This document shows positions 17,475-26,355 of a DNA stretch of 64,000 bases, one piece after another (the stretch's first letter is position 1; each line of letters opens with the position of its first letter). The stretch covers positions 4,120,618 through 4,184,617 of the forward strand of contig NZ_JADWYS010000001.1 in assembly GCF_015831345.1 (NCBI RefSeq), in the 5' to 3' direction. The notes beneath the pieces are model-generated. The model was given only the letters and a program-made list of their open reading frames with translations, was not told the origin of the DNA and did no database searches. The stretch is from Caenimonas aquaedulcis (GTDB lineage Bacteria; Pseudomonadota; Gammaproteobacteria; Burkholderiales; Burkholderiaceae_C). A program made the translations under genes and the position numbers.

Positions 17475-18809
17475 CTACATGCGCGGCCGTTGCGCGATGT
17501 CGCTGATGACGCGCGCATAGCGCTGCTTGCTCCAGTAGGCCGAGGCCCAGTCGATCAGCACGACGAGGCGGTTGCGAAACCCGATGAGGAAGTAGATGTG
17601 GGCGAACAGCCAGAACAGCCAGGCGAAGTAGCCGCTGAACTTGAAGTGGCCCAGGGGCGAGGCGAGGTCCACCACGGCGGCGTTGCGGCCGATGGTGGCC
17701 AGGTTGCCGTAATCGCGGTAACGGAAGGGACGCGTCGGCTGTCCCGCGATGCGGCGCAGGATGTTCGCCGCCGCGGCGCGCCCCATCTGCTTGGCCGCGG
17801 GCGACACCCCGGGCACCGGCCGGGGCTCGAGACCCGGCGCGAAACTCCGTGCGGCGGCGAGATCCCCGATCACGCTGATCTCCGCATGGCCGGGCAAGCC
17901 GAGGTCCGGCTCGACCACGACGCGCCCGGCCCGGTCCGTGGTGGCGCCCGTCGCCTGCGCCAGCTGGCGGCCGAGTGCGGAGGCCGCGACGCCGGCGGCC
18001 CACACCACGCAGCGGGTGTGGATGGTCTGCGCGGCGTGTGGCCCGTCCACGCCCTGCACCTCCACGGTCCGGCCGTCGATCGCCACGACCCGCGCCCCCA
18101 GCCGCACCTCCACGCCGAGTTTTTCCAGCTGTTCCTTCGCCCGCGCGCTCAAGTCTTCCGGCATCGCCTGCAGCACGCGCGGCCCGCCTTCCAGCAGCAG
18201 GATGCGCGCGGCCGATGGGTCGATGCGCCGGAACTCGCCCGCCAGCGTGTGATGCGCGATTTCCGCGAGCGTGCCCGCCATCTCCACGCCGGTCGGCCCG
18301 CCGCCGACGACGACGAAGGTGAGCCATGCGGCGCGCAGCGCGGGGTCCGGTTCCTTTTCCGCCGCCTCGAAGGCGAGCAGGATCCGGCGGCGGATCTCGA
18401 ACGCATCGTCCAGCGTCTTCAATCCCGGCGCGAACGGCGCCCAGTCGTCGCGGCCGAAATAGCTGTGCGTCGCGCCGGCGGCGACGATGAGGTGGTCGTA
18501 CGGCACGGGCGGGCCTTCCTCCAGCTTGACGAGCCGGGCCTGCGTGTCGATGGCGGTGACGTCGCCCAGCAGCGTCGTGACGTTGGCCTGCTTGCGAAAG
18601 AGGTGGCGCGCCGGCGCCGCGATCGCGGGTGCCGAGAGGCCGGCGGTCGCCACCTGGTACAGCAGCGGCTGGAAGAGATGATGGTTGGTGCGTTCGACGA
18701 GCGTGATGTCCACGGCGGCGGATTTCAGCGCCCGCGTCGCTTCCAGGCCGCCGAAGCCGCAGCCGATGACGACGATGCGCGGCCGCGCCGCATTGGGGTT
18801 GATGGGCAT
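17475..18809 (-). CDS. Type II NADH dehydrogenase-like FAD oxidoreductase
   Basis: A 444-residue membrane-associated flavoprotein that should pass electrons from NADH to quinone without pumping protons. Motifs are GCGFGGLE near the N-terminus for FAD, VVVGGGPTGVEMAG in the middle for NADH, and a second FAD contact IGDLAAA. The amphipathic/hydrophobic C-terminus (FAHIYFLIGFRNRLVVL) is typical for membrane attachment. The ATG at 18809 is chosen because a TATCAT -10-like hexamer lies exactly 6 nt before it, which would give a leaderless mRNA. It is divergent from the methionine synthase gene. Confidence 0.9.
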   Translation of the reverse strand: MPINPNAARPRIVVIGCGFGGLEATRALKSAAVDITLVERTNHHLFQPLLYQVATAGLSAPAIAAPARHLFRKQANVTTLLGDVTAIDTQARLVKLEEGPPVPYDHLIVAAGATHSYFGRDDWAPFAPGLKTLDDAFEIRRRILLAFEAAEKEPDPALRAAWLTFVVVGGGPTGVEMAGTLAEIAHHTLAGEFRRIDPSAARILLLEGGPRVLQAMPEDLSARAKEQLEKLGVEVRLGARVVAIDGRTVEVQGVDGPHAAQTIHTRCVVWAAGVAASALGRQLAQATGATTDRAGRVVVEPDLGLPGHAEISVIGDLAAARSFAPGLEPRPVPGVSPAAKQMGRAAAANILRRIAGQPTRPFRYRDYGNLATIGRNAAVVDLASPLGHFKFSGYFAWLFWLFAHIYFLIGFRNRLVVLIDWASAYWSKQRYARVISDIAQRPRM

Positions 18810-18859
18810 GTGCCGATGATACGCAGCGGGCACAATGCCCAGGCAAAGGAGCGACGTTC

Positions 18860-19879
18860 ATGTTCCCCACCACCATCGCGGGCAGCCTGCCCAAGCCGGC
18901 CTGGCTGGCCGAGACGCAGAAACTCTGGCCCCAGTGGAAATCGCAGGGCGAGGAATTGCGGCAGGCGAAGGCCGACGCCACGCTGCTGTGGATCAAGGCG
19001 CAGGAAGATGCCGGCCTGGACATCGTCACCGACGGCGAGCAGTCCCGCCAGCATTTCGTGCACGGCTTCCTCGAGCAGGTCGAGGGCATCGACTTCGAGC
19101 ACAAGGTGAAGATGGGCATCCGCGACAACCGCTACGACGCGATGGTGCCGCAGGTTGTCGCGCCGCTGCGGCTCAAGGGCCGCGTGCATGCCTTCGAGGC
19201 GCAGCTCGCGCGGGCGCACACGAAGCGCAAGCTGAAGTTCACCATGCCCGGGCCGATGACCATCGTGGATACGGTGGCGGACCGGTTCTACGGCGACAAG
19301 GTGAAGATGGCCTTCGCCTTCGCGGAACTGCTCAACCAGGAGGCGCTGGCGCTGCAGGCCGACGGCGTGGACATCATCCAGTTCGACGAGCCCGCCTTCA
19401 ACGTCTACATGAAGGACGCCGCCGACTGGGGCGTGAAGGCGCTCGAGCGCGCCGCGCAGGGCCTCACCTGCACGACCGCCGTGCACATCTGCTACGGCTA
19501 CGGCATCCAGGCGAACGTGGACTGGAAGAAGACGCTGGGCGACGAATGGAAGCAGTACGAACAGGTGTTCCCCGCGCTCGCGAAGAGCTCGATCGGCCAG
19601 GTGAGCCTGGAGTGCTATCACTCGCACGTGCCGCCGCACCTCATGAAGCTGCTCGAGGGAAAGGACGTGATGGTCGGCGTGATCGACGTGTCGAGCGACG
19701 AGATCGAGACGCCCGAGCAGGTGGCCGACACCATCGGCGCCGCGCTCGAGTTCGTGCCGAAGCAGCGCCTCTTTCCCTGCACGAATTGCGGCCTGGCGCC
19801 CATGAGCCGCGAAGTCGCTCTGAAGAAGCTCGAGGCGCTGGGCCTCGGCGCCGCGCTCGCGCGCAAGAGGTACGCGTGA
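18860..19879 (+). CDS. Core-MetE-type methionine synthase (MesD-like)
   Basis: A 339-residue protein with only the catalytic barrel of cobalamin-independent methionine synthase; the N-terminal folate-binding half of MetE is absent. Zinc ligands appear as His209, Cys211, Glu251 and a Cys at 307 or 310 (FPCTNCG). The opening FPTTIAGSLPKP and DGEQSRQHFV recall the MesD group of folate-independent synthases. I recall that MesD works with MesX (DUF1852), which is not seen in this window. The ATG follows AAAGGAG. The next gene starts on the stop codon, so the two are coupled. Confidence 0.82.
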   Translation: MFPTTIAGSLPKPAWLAETQKLWPQWKSQGEELRQAKADATLLWIKAQEDAGLDIVTDGEQSRQHFVHGFLEQVEGIDFEHKVKMGIRDNRYDAMVPQVVAPLRLKGRVHAFEAQLARAHTKRKLKFTMPGPMTIVDTVADRFYGDKVKMAFAFAELLNQEALALQADGVDIIQFDEPAFNVYMKDAADWGVKALERAAQGLTCTTAVHICYGYGIQANVDWKKTLGDEWKQYEQVFPALAKSSIGQVSLECYHSHVPPHLMKLLEGKDVMVGVIDVSSDEIETPEQVADTIGAALEFVPKQRLFPCTNCGLAPMSREVALKKLEALGLGAALARKRYA

Positions 19880-21030
19880 TGGGACGCCTGAATCGCGCGG
19901 GCCTTGCGCGCATGCAGGACGTGCTGCAGTCCCATATCGATGCGCGCCGCATTCCCGGCGCCGTCGCCGTGGTGGCGCTCGGTGGCCATGTGGAATATCT
20001 CGGATCGCTCGGCCAGCGCGATGCGGCCGCCGGCGACGCGATGAAGGACGACGCGATCTTCCGCATCTATTCGATGACCAAGCCGCTCGTGTCGCTCGCC
20101 GCGCTCATGCAGGCGGAGGAGGGCGGGCTGCAGCTGGGCGACCCGGTGTCGAAGTACCTGCCCGAGTTCTCCGACCTGCAGGTCGCGGTGGAGGAGGGCG
20201 GTGTGATCCGCCGCCTCGACGCCGCGCGCCGCGAGCCGACCGTGCATGACCTGCTGCGCCATACCGCCGGATTCACCTACGAATTCCTCGGGTCGAGCGC
20301 CGTGCAGCGTAAGTACGAGTCCGCGGACATCACCAACCGCTCGCGGACGAACGCCGAGTTCTGCAAGGTACTCGCCGCGCTGCCGCTCGCGCACCAGCCG
20401 GGCAGTTGCTGGGAGTACAGCCGCGCGACCGACGTGCTGGGCGCGGTGGTCGAGGTGGTGGACGGCCGTCCGCTGGGTGAGTCCCTGCGCCGCCGCATCT
20501 TCGACCCGCTGGGGATGAAGGACACGCATTTCGCGACGCCGCCATCCGAATGGCACCGCCTGGCGGAGCCCTTTGCCGAAGACCCGGACACCGGCAAGCC
20601 CGTGGTCATGCTGGATGCGAAGGAGGTGCCCGCCTACGAGTCGGGCGGCGGTGGCCTGATGTCGACCGCGGGGGACTACACGCGCTTCCTGCAGCTCATG
20701 CGCAACCGCGGATCCCTCGATGGCACGCGGCTCGTCTCCCGCAAGACCGTGGAGTGGATGACGTCCGATCACCTGGGGACCATCGCGGCCAACGGGGAAC
20801 TGCTGCTGCCCGGCTATGGTTTCGGCCTGGGCTTCGCCGTGCGGCTGGCCGCCGGCCTCGCGCCGCAGCCCGGCTCGCCCGGGCAGTACTTCTGGAGCGG
20901 GATCGGCGGCACCTCCTTTTTCGTCGATCCGGCCGAGGACCTGTTCGCGATGCTGCTCACGCAGGCGCCCAACCAGCGCATCTACTTTCGCAACCTGTTT
21001 CGCCACCTCGTTTACGCGGCGCTGGATTGA
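19879..21030 (+). CDS. Serine hydrolase of the beta-lactamase/transpeptidase-like family
   Basis: A 383-residue protein of the class C beta-lactamase/esterase EstB family. The nucleophile motif is SMTK (Ser65, Lys68). Tyr180 in the YSR motif stands where class C enzymes have YxN, and a C-terminal WSGIGG replaces KTG. No signal peptide is seen, so a cytoplasmic esterase or peptidase is more likely than an antibiotic-degrading enzyme. Its ATG shares one base with the stop of the methionine synthase gene. Confidence 0.85.
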   Translation: MGRLNRAGLARMQDVLQSHIDARRIPGAVAVVALGGHVEYLGSLGQRDAAAGDAMKDDAIFRIYSMTKPLVSLAALMQAEEGGLQLGDPVSKYLPEFSDLQVAVEEGGVIRRLDAARREPTVHDLLRHTAGFTYEFLGSSAVQRKYESADITNRSRTNAEFCKVLAALPLAHQPGSCWEYSRATDVLGAVVEVVDGRPLGESLRRRIFDPLGMKDTHFATPPSEWHRLAEPFAEDPDTGKPVVMLDAKEVPAYESGGGGLMSTAGDYTRFLQLMRNRGSLDGTRLVSRKTVEWMTSDHLGTIAANGELLLPGYGFGLGFAVRLAAGLAPQPGSPGQYFWSGIGGTSFFVDPAEDLFAMLLTQAPNQRIYFRNLFRHLVYAALD

Positions 21031-21057
21031 TCGCCCGCGAAGTGCTAACTTTGGGCC

Positions 21058-21588
21058 ATGAGCCAAGATCACCCCTCCTCCTGGCATGACCACCCGAACG
21101 ACGGGCCGCACGACCACGGCGGCGGCGTCCCGCCCTGGAAGCTCGATGGCGTGCGGGTGATCCCCGGCAACCAGCTGGATGCCAACACGGCGCAGACCCC
21201 GGGCATGGACCGCAAGGCGGCGATCAATTTCGCGCGCGTCGGCGCGCAGAAGCTCTGGGCGGGGACGGTGACGATCCACGCCAATGCCAAGACCGGCGCG
21301 CACCACCACGGCCACCTGGAAAGCGTCATCTACATCGTGAAGGGCCGCGCGCGCATGCGCTGGGGCGAGCACCTCGAATTCACCGCGGAGGCAGGCCCCG
21401 GGGACTTCATCTACGTGCCCCCGTATGTGCCGCACCAGGAGATCAACGCGAGCCCCACCGAGCAGCTCGAGTGCGTGCTGTGCCGCAGCGACGGCGAGGC
21501 CGTGGCGGTCAACCTCGACATCGAACCCGCCGAGAAGCCCGAGCAGGTGCTCTGGGTGGACCCGACGCACCCGAAGGGCGGCGTGTGA
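21058..21588 (+). CDS. Cupin-domain protein
   Basis: A 176-residue single-domain cupin. The metal-binding motif 1 reads GAHHHGHLESVIYIVKG (about 81-97) and motif 2 reads PGDFIYVPPYVPHQE (about 117-131), together giving three His and one Glu. The His-rich N-terminus (HDHPNDGPHDHGGG) might also bind metal. The catalytic activity is not assignable. The stop overlaps the GTG start of a response regulator (GTGA), an unusual partner for a cupin. Confidence 0.88.
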   Translation: MSQDHPSSWHDHPNDGPHDHGGGVPPWKLDGVRVIPGNQLDANTAQTPGMDRKAAINFARVGAQKLWAGTVTIHANAKTGAHHHGHLESVIYIVKGRARMRWGEHLEFTAEAGPGDFIYVPPYVPHQEINASPTEQLECVLCRSDGEAVAVNLDIEPAEKPEQVLWVDPTHPKGGV

Positions 21589-22037
21589 AAGCCGCCGACA
21601 TCGCCATCCTGCTGGTGGAGGACAACCCCGACCATCGCGAGCTCATCGTGATGGCGCTGCGCGAAGTCTGCGACGAGTCGCGCATCGTCACCGCCGCCGA
21701 CGGGAGCGACGCGCTGGACTACCTCTTCGGGCGCGGCGTGCACAAGGACGTGGACGCGCGCAAGCAGCCCCGTCTCGTCATTCTCGACCTGAAGCTCACC
21801 AAGGTGCACGGCCTGGACGTGCTCAAGGAGATGCGCGCAAGCCCGATCACGCAGTGGACGCCGGTGGTGATGCTGTCGGCTTCCACCGAGAAGGCCGAGC
21901 TCGACGCCTGTTACGAAGCGGGAGCCAACAGCGTGGTGCGCAAGACGCTGGATTTCGAGGACCTCAAGCGCAAGATGCGGCAGGTCTACGGCTTCTGGGT
22001 CATGGTGAACGAGGCCAATCGCAACTCGCGTGTCTGA
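21585..22037 (+). CDS. Single-domain response regulator (Rcp1-like)
   Basis: A 150-residue stand-alone receiver. The phosphoacceptor is Asp68 (VILDLKLTK). The acidic pair is in LLVEDNPDH, the Thr/Ser is in MLSAS, and the conserved Lys is in VRKTLDF. There is no output domain, so it would act by protein contact like the Rcp1 and CheY class. The start is the GTG at 21585, overlapping the cupin stop; no ATG fits the receiver N-terminus. Its cognate kinase is unknown, though two hybrid kinases lie within 12 kb. Confidence 0.9.
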   Translation: MKAADIAILLVEDNPDHRELIVMALREVCDESRIVTAADGSDALDYLFGRGVHKDVDARKQPRLVILDLKLTKVHGLDVLKEMRASPITQWTPVVMLSASTEKAELDACYEAGANSVVRKTLDFEDLKRKMRQVYGFWVMVNEANRNSRV

Positions 22038-22092
22038 GCGCTTCGGCCGCGGCTACACAGCAATGCCCGCTTACCGCTGTCACAAGCGTGTG

Positions 22093-22127
22093 CTGACAAC
22101 GGGCAGGCTGCCGGGCTAAATCCTGCC
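22093..22127 (+). promoter_or_regulatory. Promoter giving a probable leaderless mRNA
   Basis: CTGACA (22093-22098) and CTAAAT (22116-22121) are separated by 17 bp and match the sigma-70 consensus well. The -10 ends 6 nt before the ATG at 22128, so transcription should begin at or next to the start codon. Confidence 0.6.
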
Positions 22128-22568
22128 ATGAACCCATCAACGGACAACGACTGGGCCGAGCAGGCGGCAGCCGGGCCGGTGGAGCCGCCCCCCACGCCCC
22201 GGCAGGCGCTGGCGCCCACGGTTGCGGTGCTCGCGGTCGCGGTCGCCGCGGTGGCGGCTGCGGTCATGACGCACCGCGCCGATGCGCCGGCTCCCGCCGC
22301 GACACTCGCCGCTGCAACGCCTGCAAAGCTTTCGGTGGTGACGGCCCCGCCCCTGTCGCGGCCCGGCGCGCAGGCCATGGGCGGCACGGCGGTGTGCGCC
22401 ACGTGCGGCGTGGTCGAGTCCGTTGCCGTCGCCGCCCCGGGCAAGGCCTTTCGCATGCGCATCCGCATGGATGACGGCAGCGTTCGCACGGTCGAGCAGC
22501 GCGGCGCGCTGCCCGCCGGTTCGCGCGTCGCGATCAGCGGCGACGCGCTGAAGCTGATCCCGGGTTAA
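22128..22568 (+). CDS. Membrane-anchored hypothetical protein with CxxCG domain
   Basis: A 146-residue protein of unknown function. A Pro-rich N-terminus is followed by one transmembrane helix (about 28-48), an Ala/Pro linker, and a small domain that starts with CATCGVVESV and continues with RIRMDDGSVRTVEQ to a C-terminal beta-rich end. Similar C-terminal domains occur in glycine-zipper outer-membrane lipoproteins of this family of bacteria, but no glycine zipper or lipobox is present here. A strong promoter stands directly before the ATG. The stop overlaps the convergent oxidoreductase stop by 4 bp. Confidence 0.72.
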   Translation: MNPSTDNDWAEQAAAGPVEPPPTPRQALAPTVAVLAVAVAAVAAAVMTHRADAPAPAATLAAATPAKLSVVTAPPLSRPGAQAMGGTAVCATCGVVESVAVAAPGKAFRMRIRMDDGSVRTVEQRGALPAGSRVAISGDALKLIPG

Positions 22569-23602
22569 TCGGCCGCGACCTGCAGCACGAGCTTGCCGAA
22601 GTTCTCGCCCTTGAAGAGCTTGTTCAGCGCTTCCGGGAAAGTCTCGAGGCCCTGCACGACGTCTTCACGGCTCTTCATGCGCCCCTCGCGCAGGTAGCCC
22701 GCGAGCTCGGCCACGGCCACGGGAAAGCGGTCCGCATAGTCGAACACCACCATGCCCTGCATGCGCGCGCGGTTGACGAGGAGCGACAGGTAGTTCTTCG
22801 GTCCCTGCACCGGAGTCGTGTTGTTGTACTGGCTGATCGCGCCGCAGATGATGATGCGCGCGCCCCGCGCGAGACGCGCGAGCACGTCGTCGAGGATGTC
22901 GCCGCCCACGTTGTCGAAATAGATGTCGACGCCCTTGGGGCAATGTTCCTTCAGCGCGGCCTTCACGTTGCCGGCCTTGTAGTCGATGCAGGCGTCGAAG
23001 CCGAGCTCATTGACCACCCACTCGCACTTGGCCGGGCCGCCCGCGATCCCGACGACGCGGCAGCCCTTGATCTTCGCGAGCTGGCCCACCGTCTGGCCGA
23101 CCGCGCCGGCCGCGCCGGACACCACAACGGTTTCGCCGGCCTTCGGCTCGCCGATGTCGAGCAGGCCGAAGTAGCCCGTCATGCCGGGCATGCCCAGCAC
23201 GTTGAGCCATTGGCCCGGCGTGCCCAGGCGCGAATCGATCTTGAAGAGGCTTACGCGCTTGAACTGGTCCTCGGGGATCGTCATGTACTCCTGCACGCCC
23301 AGCGCAGCGGAGACGAGGTCGCCGACCGCGAATTTCGGGTTGCGCGAGGCGACCACCTTGCCGATGCCGCCGGCGCGCATCACCTCGCCGATGCCCACCG
23401 GCGCGATGTAGCTCTTCGCGTCGTTCATCCAGCCGCGCATAGCCGGGTCCAGCGAAAGGGACAGCGTCTTCACCAGCACGCCGCTCTCGGGCGGCTGGGC
23501 GACGGGTTCCGTGGTGAAGGACCAGTTCTCGCGCGTGGGCAAGCCGACCGGGCGCTGGGCCAGGCGGACCTGGTGGTTGGTGGTGGAGGCGATGGCGTTC
23601 AT
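22565..23602 (-). CDS. NADP-dependent MDR oxidoreductase (alkenal reductase type)
   Basis: A 345-residue zinc-free medium-chain dehydrogenase of the leukotriene B4 12-hydroxydehydrogenase/YncB group. These reduce alpha,beta-unsaturated ketones and aldehydes with NADPH. Visible are the cofactor motif VVSGAAGAVGQTVGQLAKIKG and the family-typical DPAMRGWM and YFDNVGGDILDDVL. The start at 23602 gives the standard N-terminus; in-frame codons upstream are not family-like. It is monocistronic as far as the window shows. Confidence 0.9.
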   Translation of the reverse strand: MNAIASTTNHQVRLAQRPVGLPTRENWSFTTEPVAQPPESGVLVKTLSLSLDPAMRGWMNDAKSYIAPVGIGEVMRAGGIGKVVASRNPKFAVGDLVSAALGVQEYMTIPEDQFKRVSLFKIDSRLGTPGQWLNVLGMPGMTGYFGLLDIGEPKAGETVVVSGAAGAVGQTVGQLAKIKGCRVVGIAGGPAKCEWVVNELGFDACIDYKAGNVKAALKEHCPKGVDIYFDNVGGDILDDVLARLARGARIIICGAISQYNNTTPVQGPKNYLSLLVNRARMQGMVVFDYADRFPVAVAELAGYLREGRMKSREDVVQGLETFPEALNKLFKGENFGKLVLQVAAD

Positions 23603-23793
23603 GGGGAGACTCCTGGAGCAGCGGCCCATGGTAGCGGCCGCCCCGGCGCGCGCCGGTAGCGAAAGTGACAGGCGAAGTGAAAGAAAAACACGCCTGCCAC
23701 GACATGTCAGGAGGGGCGCGCGGCGGTGTCCCGCAAGGCCCACGGATTCATGTCCTTGTGCTGTAATGAATTTGGAGATTGGAGCCCAAGCCT

Positions 23794-25059
23794 ATGCCCG
23801 TGACTGCGCTGTCCGCCTCGCCGGACTGCCGTGCCGATGAGTGGCGCGATTCCCTCAAAAACCGTCTGGCCGAAGTGCGTGCGCACACGCTGGCGCTTGC
23901 CGCCCCGTTGTCCGCGGAGGACCAGTGCGTGCAGTCCATGCCTGACTGCAGCCCGACCAAATGGCACCTGGCGCACACCAGCTGGTTCTTCGAAGCGGTG
24001 ATCCTCGCTGCGCACCAGCCGGGCTACGTCCCCTTCAACCCGCGCTATTTCCACCTCTTCAATTCCTACTACGAATCGCTCGGCCCGCGGCATCCGCGTC
24101 CGCAGCGCGGCTTGCTCACGCGCCCCTCGCACGATGAGATCCTGGCGTACCGGCGCCACGTGGATGCCGCCATGTCCCGGTTCATCGGCGAGTCGCGCGG
24201 CGCCGCCTGGCAGGCCGCCGCGCCGCTGGTGGAACTCGGCCTGAACCACGAGCAGCAGCACCAGGAACTCATCCTCACGGACATCCTGCATGCGCTGTCC
24301 TGCAATCCCCTGCTGCCGGCCTACCAGCCGGCCCCTGCGCGGGCCCTGCACCTGGCGACGCCCCTGCCGGCGCTGCAGTGGCTGGACGCCCCGGGCGGAA
24401 CGGTGGAGGTGGGGCACGGCAGCGACGCATTCGCCTTCGACAACGAAACACCGCGGCATCGCGTGCTGCTCGCGCCGTACCGCATCGCCAACCGGCTGGT
24501 GACCTGCGGCGACTTCGCGGAGTTCATCGCCGACGGCGGCTACGAGACGGCGTCGCTCTGGCTGTCGGACGGCTGGGCGGCCGTGCAGGCCGGCGGCTGG
24601 AAGGCGCCGGCCTACTGGATCGCGCCCGGCGACGTGCGCGCGCCGGTCTCGCATTGGCAGGTGTTCGGCCTGCACGGCGCGCAGGCGCTCGATGCGGCGG
24701 CGCCCGTGACGCAGCTCAGCTTCTACGAAGCCGCGGCCTATGCCGAATGGGCCGGCGCGAGGTTGCCGACCGAATTCGAATGGGAAGCCGCATGGGAGCT
24801 GCCCGGCATCACGCAGATGACGGGGCATGCGTGGCAGTGGACGCGCTCCTCCTACGACCCGTACCCGGGTTTCCGGCCCTTCGCGGGCGCGGTGGGCGAA
24901 TACAACGGCAAGTTCATGGTGGGCCAGCAGGTGCTGCGCGGCGGCAGCCTCGCGACACCGGCGGGCCATGCCCGGCCCACCTACCGCAATTTCTTCCCGC
25001 CGGGTGCACGGTGGCAATTCAGCGGGCTGCGCCTCGCGAAGGAGGCCGGCGCATGCTGA
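23794..25059 (+). CDS. egtB: Ergothioneine biosynthesis protein EgtB
   Basis: A 421-residue non-haem iron sulfoxide synthase. An N-terminal DinB-like domain carries the iron-binding HxxxHxE (His152, His156, Glu158). A C-terminal formylglycine-generating-enzyme fold (about 195-420) shows ARLPTEFEWEAAW and VLRGGSLATP. The enzyme joins hercynine to a thiol donor with O2. The family is normally about 420-440 residues. I chose the ATG at 23794, with GGAG about 9 bp upstream, over an in-frame TTG at 23779. It overlaps egtD by 7 bp. No egtA, egtC or egtE is seen, which is common outside mycobacteria. Confidence 0.93.
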   Translation: MPVTALSASPDCRADEWRDSLKNRLAEVRAHTLALAAPLSAEDQCVQSMPDCSPTKWHLAHTSWFFEAVILAAHQPGYVPFNPRYFHLFNSYYESLGPRHPRPQRGLLTRPSHDEILAYRRHVDAAMSRFIGESRGAAWQAAAPLVELGLNHEQQHQELILTDILHALSCNPLLPAYQPAPARALHLATPLPALQWLDAPGGTVEVGHGSDAFAFDNETPRHRVLLAPYRIANRLVTCGDFAEFIADGGYETASLWLSDGWAAVQAGGWKAPAYWIAPGDVRAPVSHWQVFGLHGAQALDAAAPVTQLSFYEAAAYAEWAGARLPTEFEWEAAWELPGITQMTGHAWQWTRSSYDPYPGFRPFAGAVGEYNGKFMVGQQVLRGGSLATPAGHARPTYRNFFPPGARWQFSGLRLAKEAGAC

Positions 25060-26051
25060 CGCGTTCGATGATCGAAGTGCAATCCAGCCATGCCGCGGAG
25101 GCGGGCAATGACGAGCGGGTGTCGCCCGCGGGCGAGTTCGCGCACGACCTGGCACGCGCGCTGGCCAACCGGCCGCGCAGCATTTCACCCAAATACTTCT
25201 ACGACGCGGAGGGCTCGCGCCTGTTCGACCGCATCTGCGAGCTGCCGGAGTACTACCCGACCCGCACCGAGCTCGGCATCCTCGCGCGGCACGCGCCCGA
25301 CATCGCGGCGCACATGGGGCCGCAGGCGGAGATCGTCGAATTCGGCGCCGGTTCGCTGCGCAAGGTGCGGCTGCTGCTGGACGCGATGGACCGGCCCGCG
25401 CGTTACCTGCCCATCGACATTTCGGGCGAACACCTCGCGCACTCCGCGGCGCTGCTGCAGCGCGACTACCCGGGCCTCGAAGTGCGGCCCGTCGCCGCCG
25501 ATTACACCCAGCGCCTGCTGCTGCCCGCGCAACCGCCCGACGCGGGTCGGCGCGTCGGGTTTTTCCCCGGCTCCACGATCGGCAATTTCGCGCCGGAGGA
25601 AGCGCTGCATTTCCTCACGTCCGCGGCGCAGGTCCTGCGCGGCGGCGCCTTGCTGATCGGCGCGGATCTCGTCAAGGACCCGGCGGTGCTGCACGCCGCG
25701 TACAACGATTCGCAAGGCGTCACTGCGGCGTTCAACCTCAACCTGCTGGCGCGCGCGAACCGCGAGCTCGGCACGCGCTTCGACCTCGCCCAGTTCGCGC
25801 ACGGCGCGTTCTACAACGCGCCGCACCGGCGCATCGAGATGCATCTCGTCAGCCGCAAGCGGCAGCGCGTGGCGCTCGGCGGTGAGTGGTACGAGTTCGA
25901 GGAAGGCGACAGCCTGCATACCGAGAACTCGCACAAGTTCACGATCGACTCGCTGCGCGCGCTGGCGTCGCGCGCCGGGTTCAGGCCTGGCCCGGTGTGG
26001 ACGGACCCCGACCATCTTTTCAGCGTGCACTGGCTGCACGCACCGGAGTGA
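25053..26051 (+). CDS. egtD: L-histidine N(alpha)-methyltransferase EgtD
   Basis: A 332-residue SAM-dependent methyltransferase that trimethylates histidine to hercynine, the first step of ergothioneine synthesis. The recognisable stretches are SPKYFYDAEGSRLFDRIC, ELPEYYPTRTE, the SAM site IVEFGAGSLRK, and PGSTIGNF. The ATG at 25053 lies inside the end of egtB; 25068 is an alternative. The tight overlap says egtB and egtD are translated from one mRNA. Confidence 0.94.
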   Translation: MLTRSMIEVQSSHAAEAGNDERVSPAGEFAHDLARALANRPRSISPKYFYDAEGSRLFDRICELPEYYPTRTELGILARHAPDIAAHMGPQAEIVEFGAGSLRKVRLLLDAMDRPARYLPIDISGEHLAHSAALLQRDYPGLEVRPVAADYTQRLLLPAQPPDAGRRVGFFPGSTIGNFAPEEALHFLTSAAQVLRGGALLIGADLVKDPAVLHAAYNDSQGVTAAFNLNLLARANRELGTRFDLAQFAHGAFYNAPHRRIEMHLVSRKRQRVALGGEWYEFEEGDSLHTENSHKFTIDSLRALASRAGFRPGPVWTDPDHLFSVHWLHAPE

Positions 26052-26055
26052 ACGC

Positions 26056-26337
26056 ATGAAAGCAACCTGGAACGGCACCGTCGTGGCCGAGAGCGACGAC
26101 ACCGTGGTGGTGGAAGGCAACCATTACTTCCCCGCGAGTTCGCTCAAGCGCGAGTTCACCACCTTCAGCAACCATCACACCACCTGCCCGTGGAAGGGCG
26201 AGGCGAGCTATTACTCGCTGCTGGTGAACGGCGAGATGAATGCCGACGCCGTCTGGTATTACCCGACGCCCAAACCGGAAGCGGAGATGGTCAGGGACCG
26301 CGTCGCATTCTGGAAGGGCGTGAAGGTCGCCCCCTAG
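26056..26337 (+). CDS. DUF427-domain protein
   Basis: A 93-residue protein consisting of one DUF427 domain. The pattern NHYFPASSLKREFTTFSNHHTTCPWKGEASYYSL is visible in parts, with the conserved CPWKG and YYS. The family has no established activity that I know. It starts 4 bp after egtD ends, so a link to ergothioneine metabolism is suggested by position. Confidence 0.85.
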   Translation: MKATWNGTVVAESDDTVVVEGNHYFPASSLKREFTTFSNHHTTCPWKGEASYYSLLVNGEMNADAVWYYPTPKPEAEMVRDRVAFWKGVKVAP

Positions 26338-26355
26338 CTTTTCGAGGAGAGTCCC

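Noticed and set aside
19879..21030. An antibiotic-resistance beta-lactamase
   Set aside because: SxxK is present, but there is no signal peptide and the third motif is not KTG, so an esterase-like serine hydrolase is more likely.
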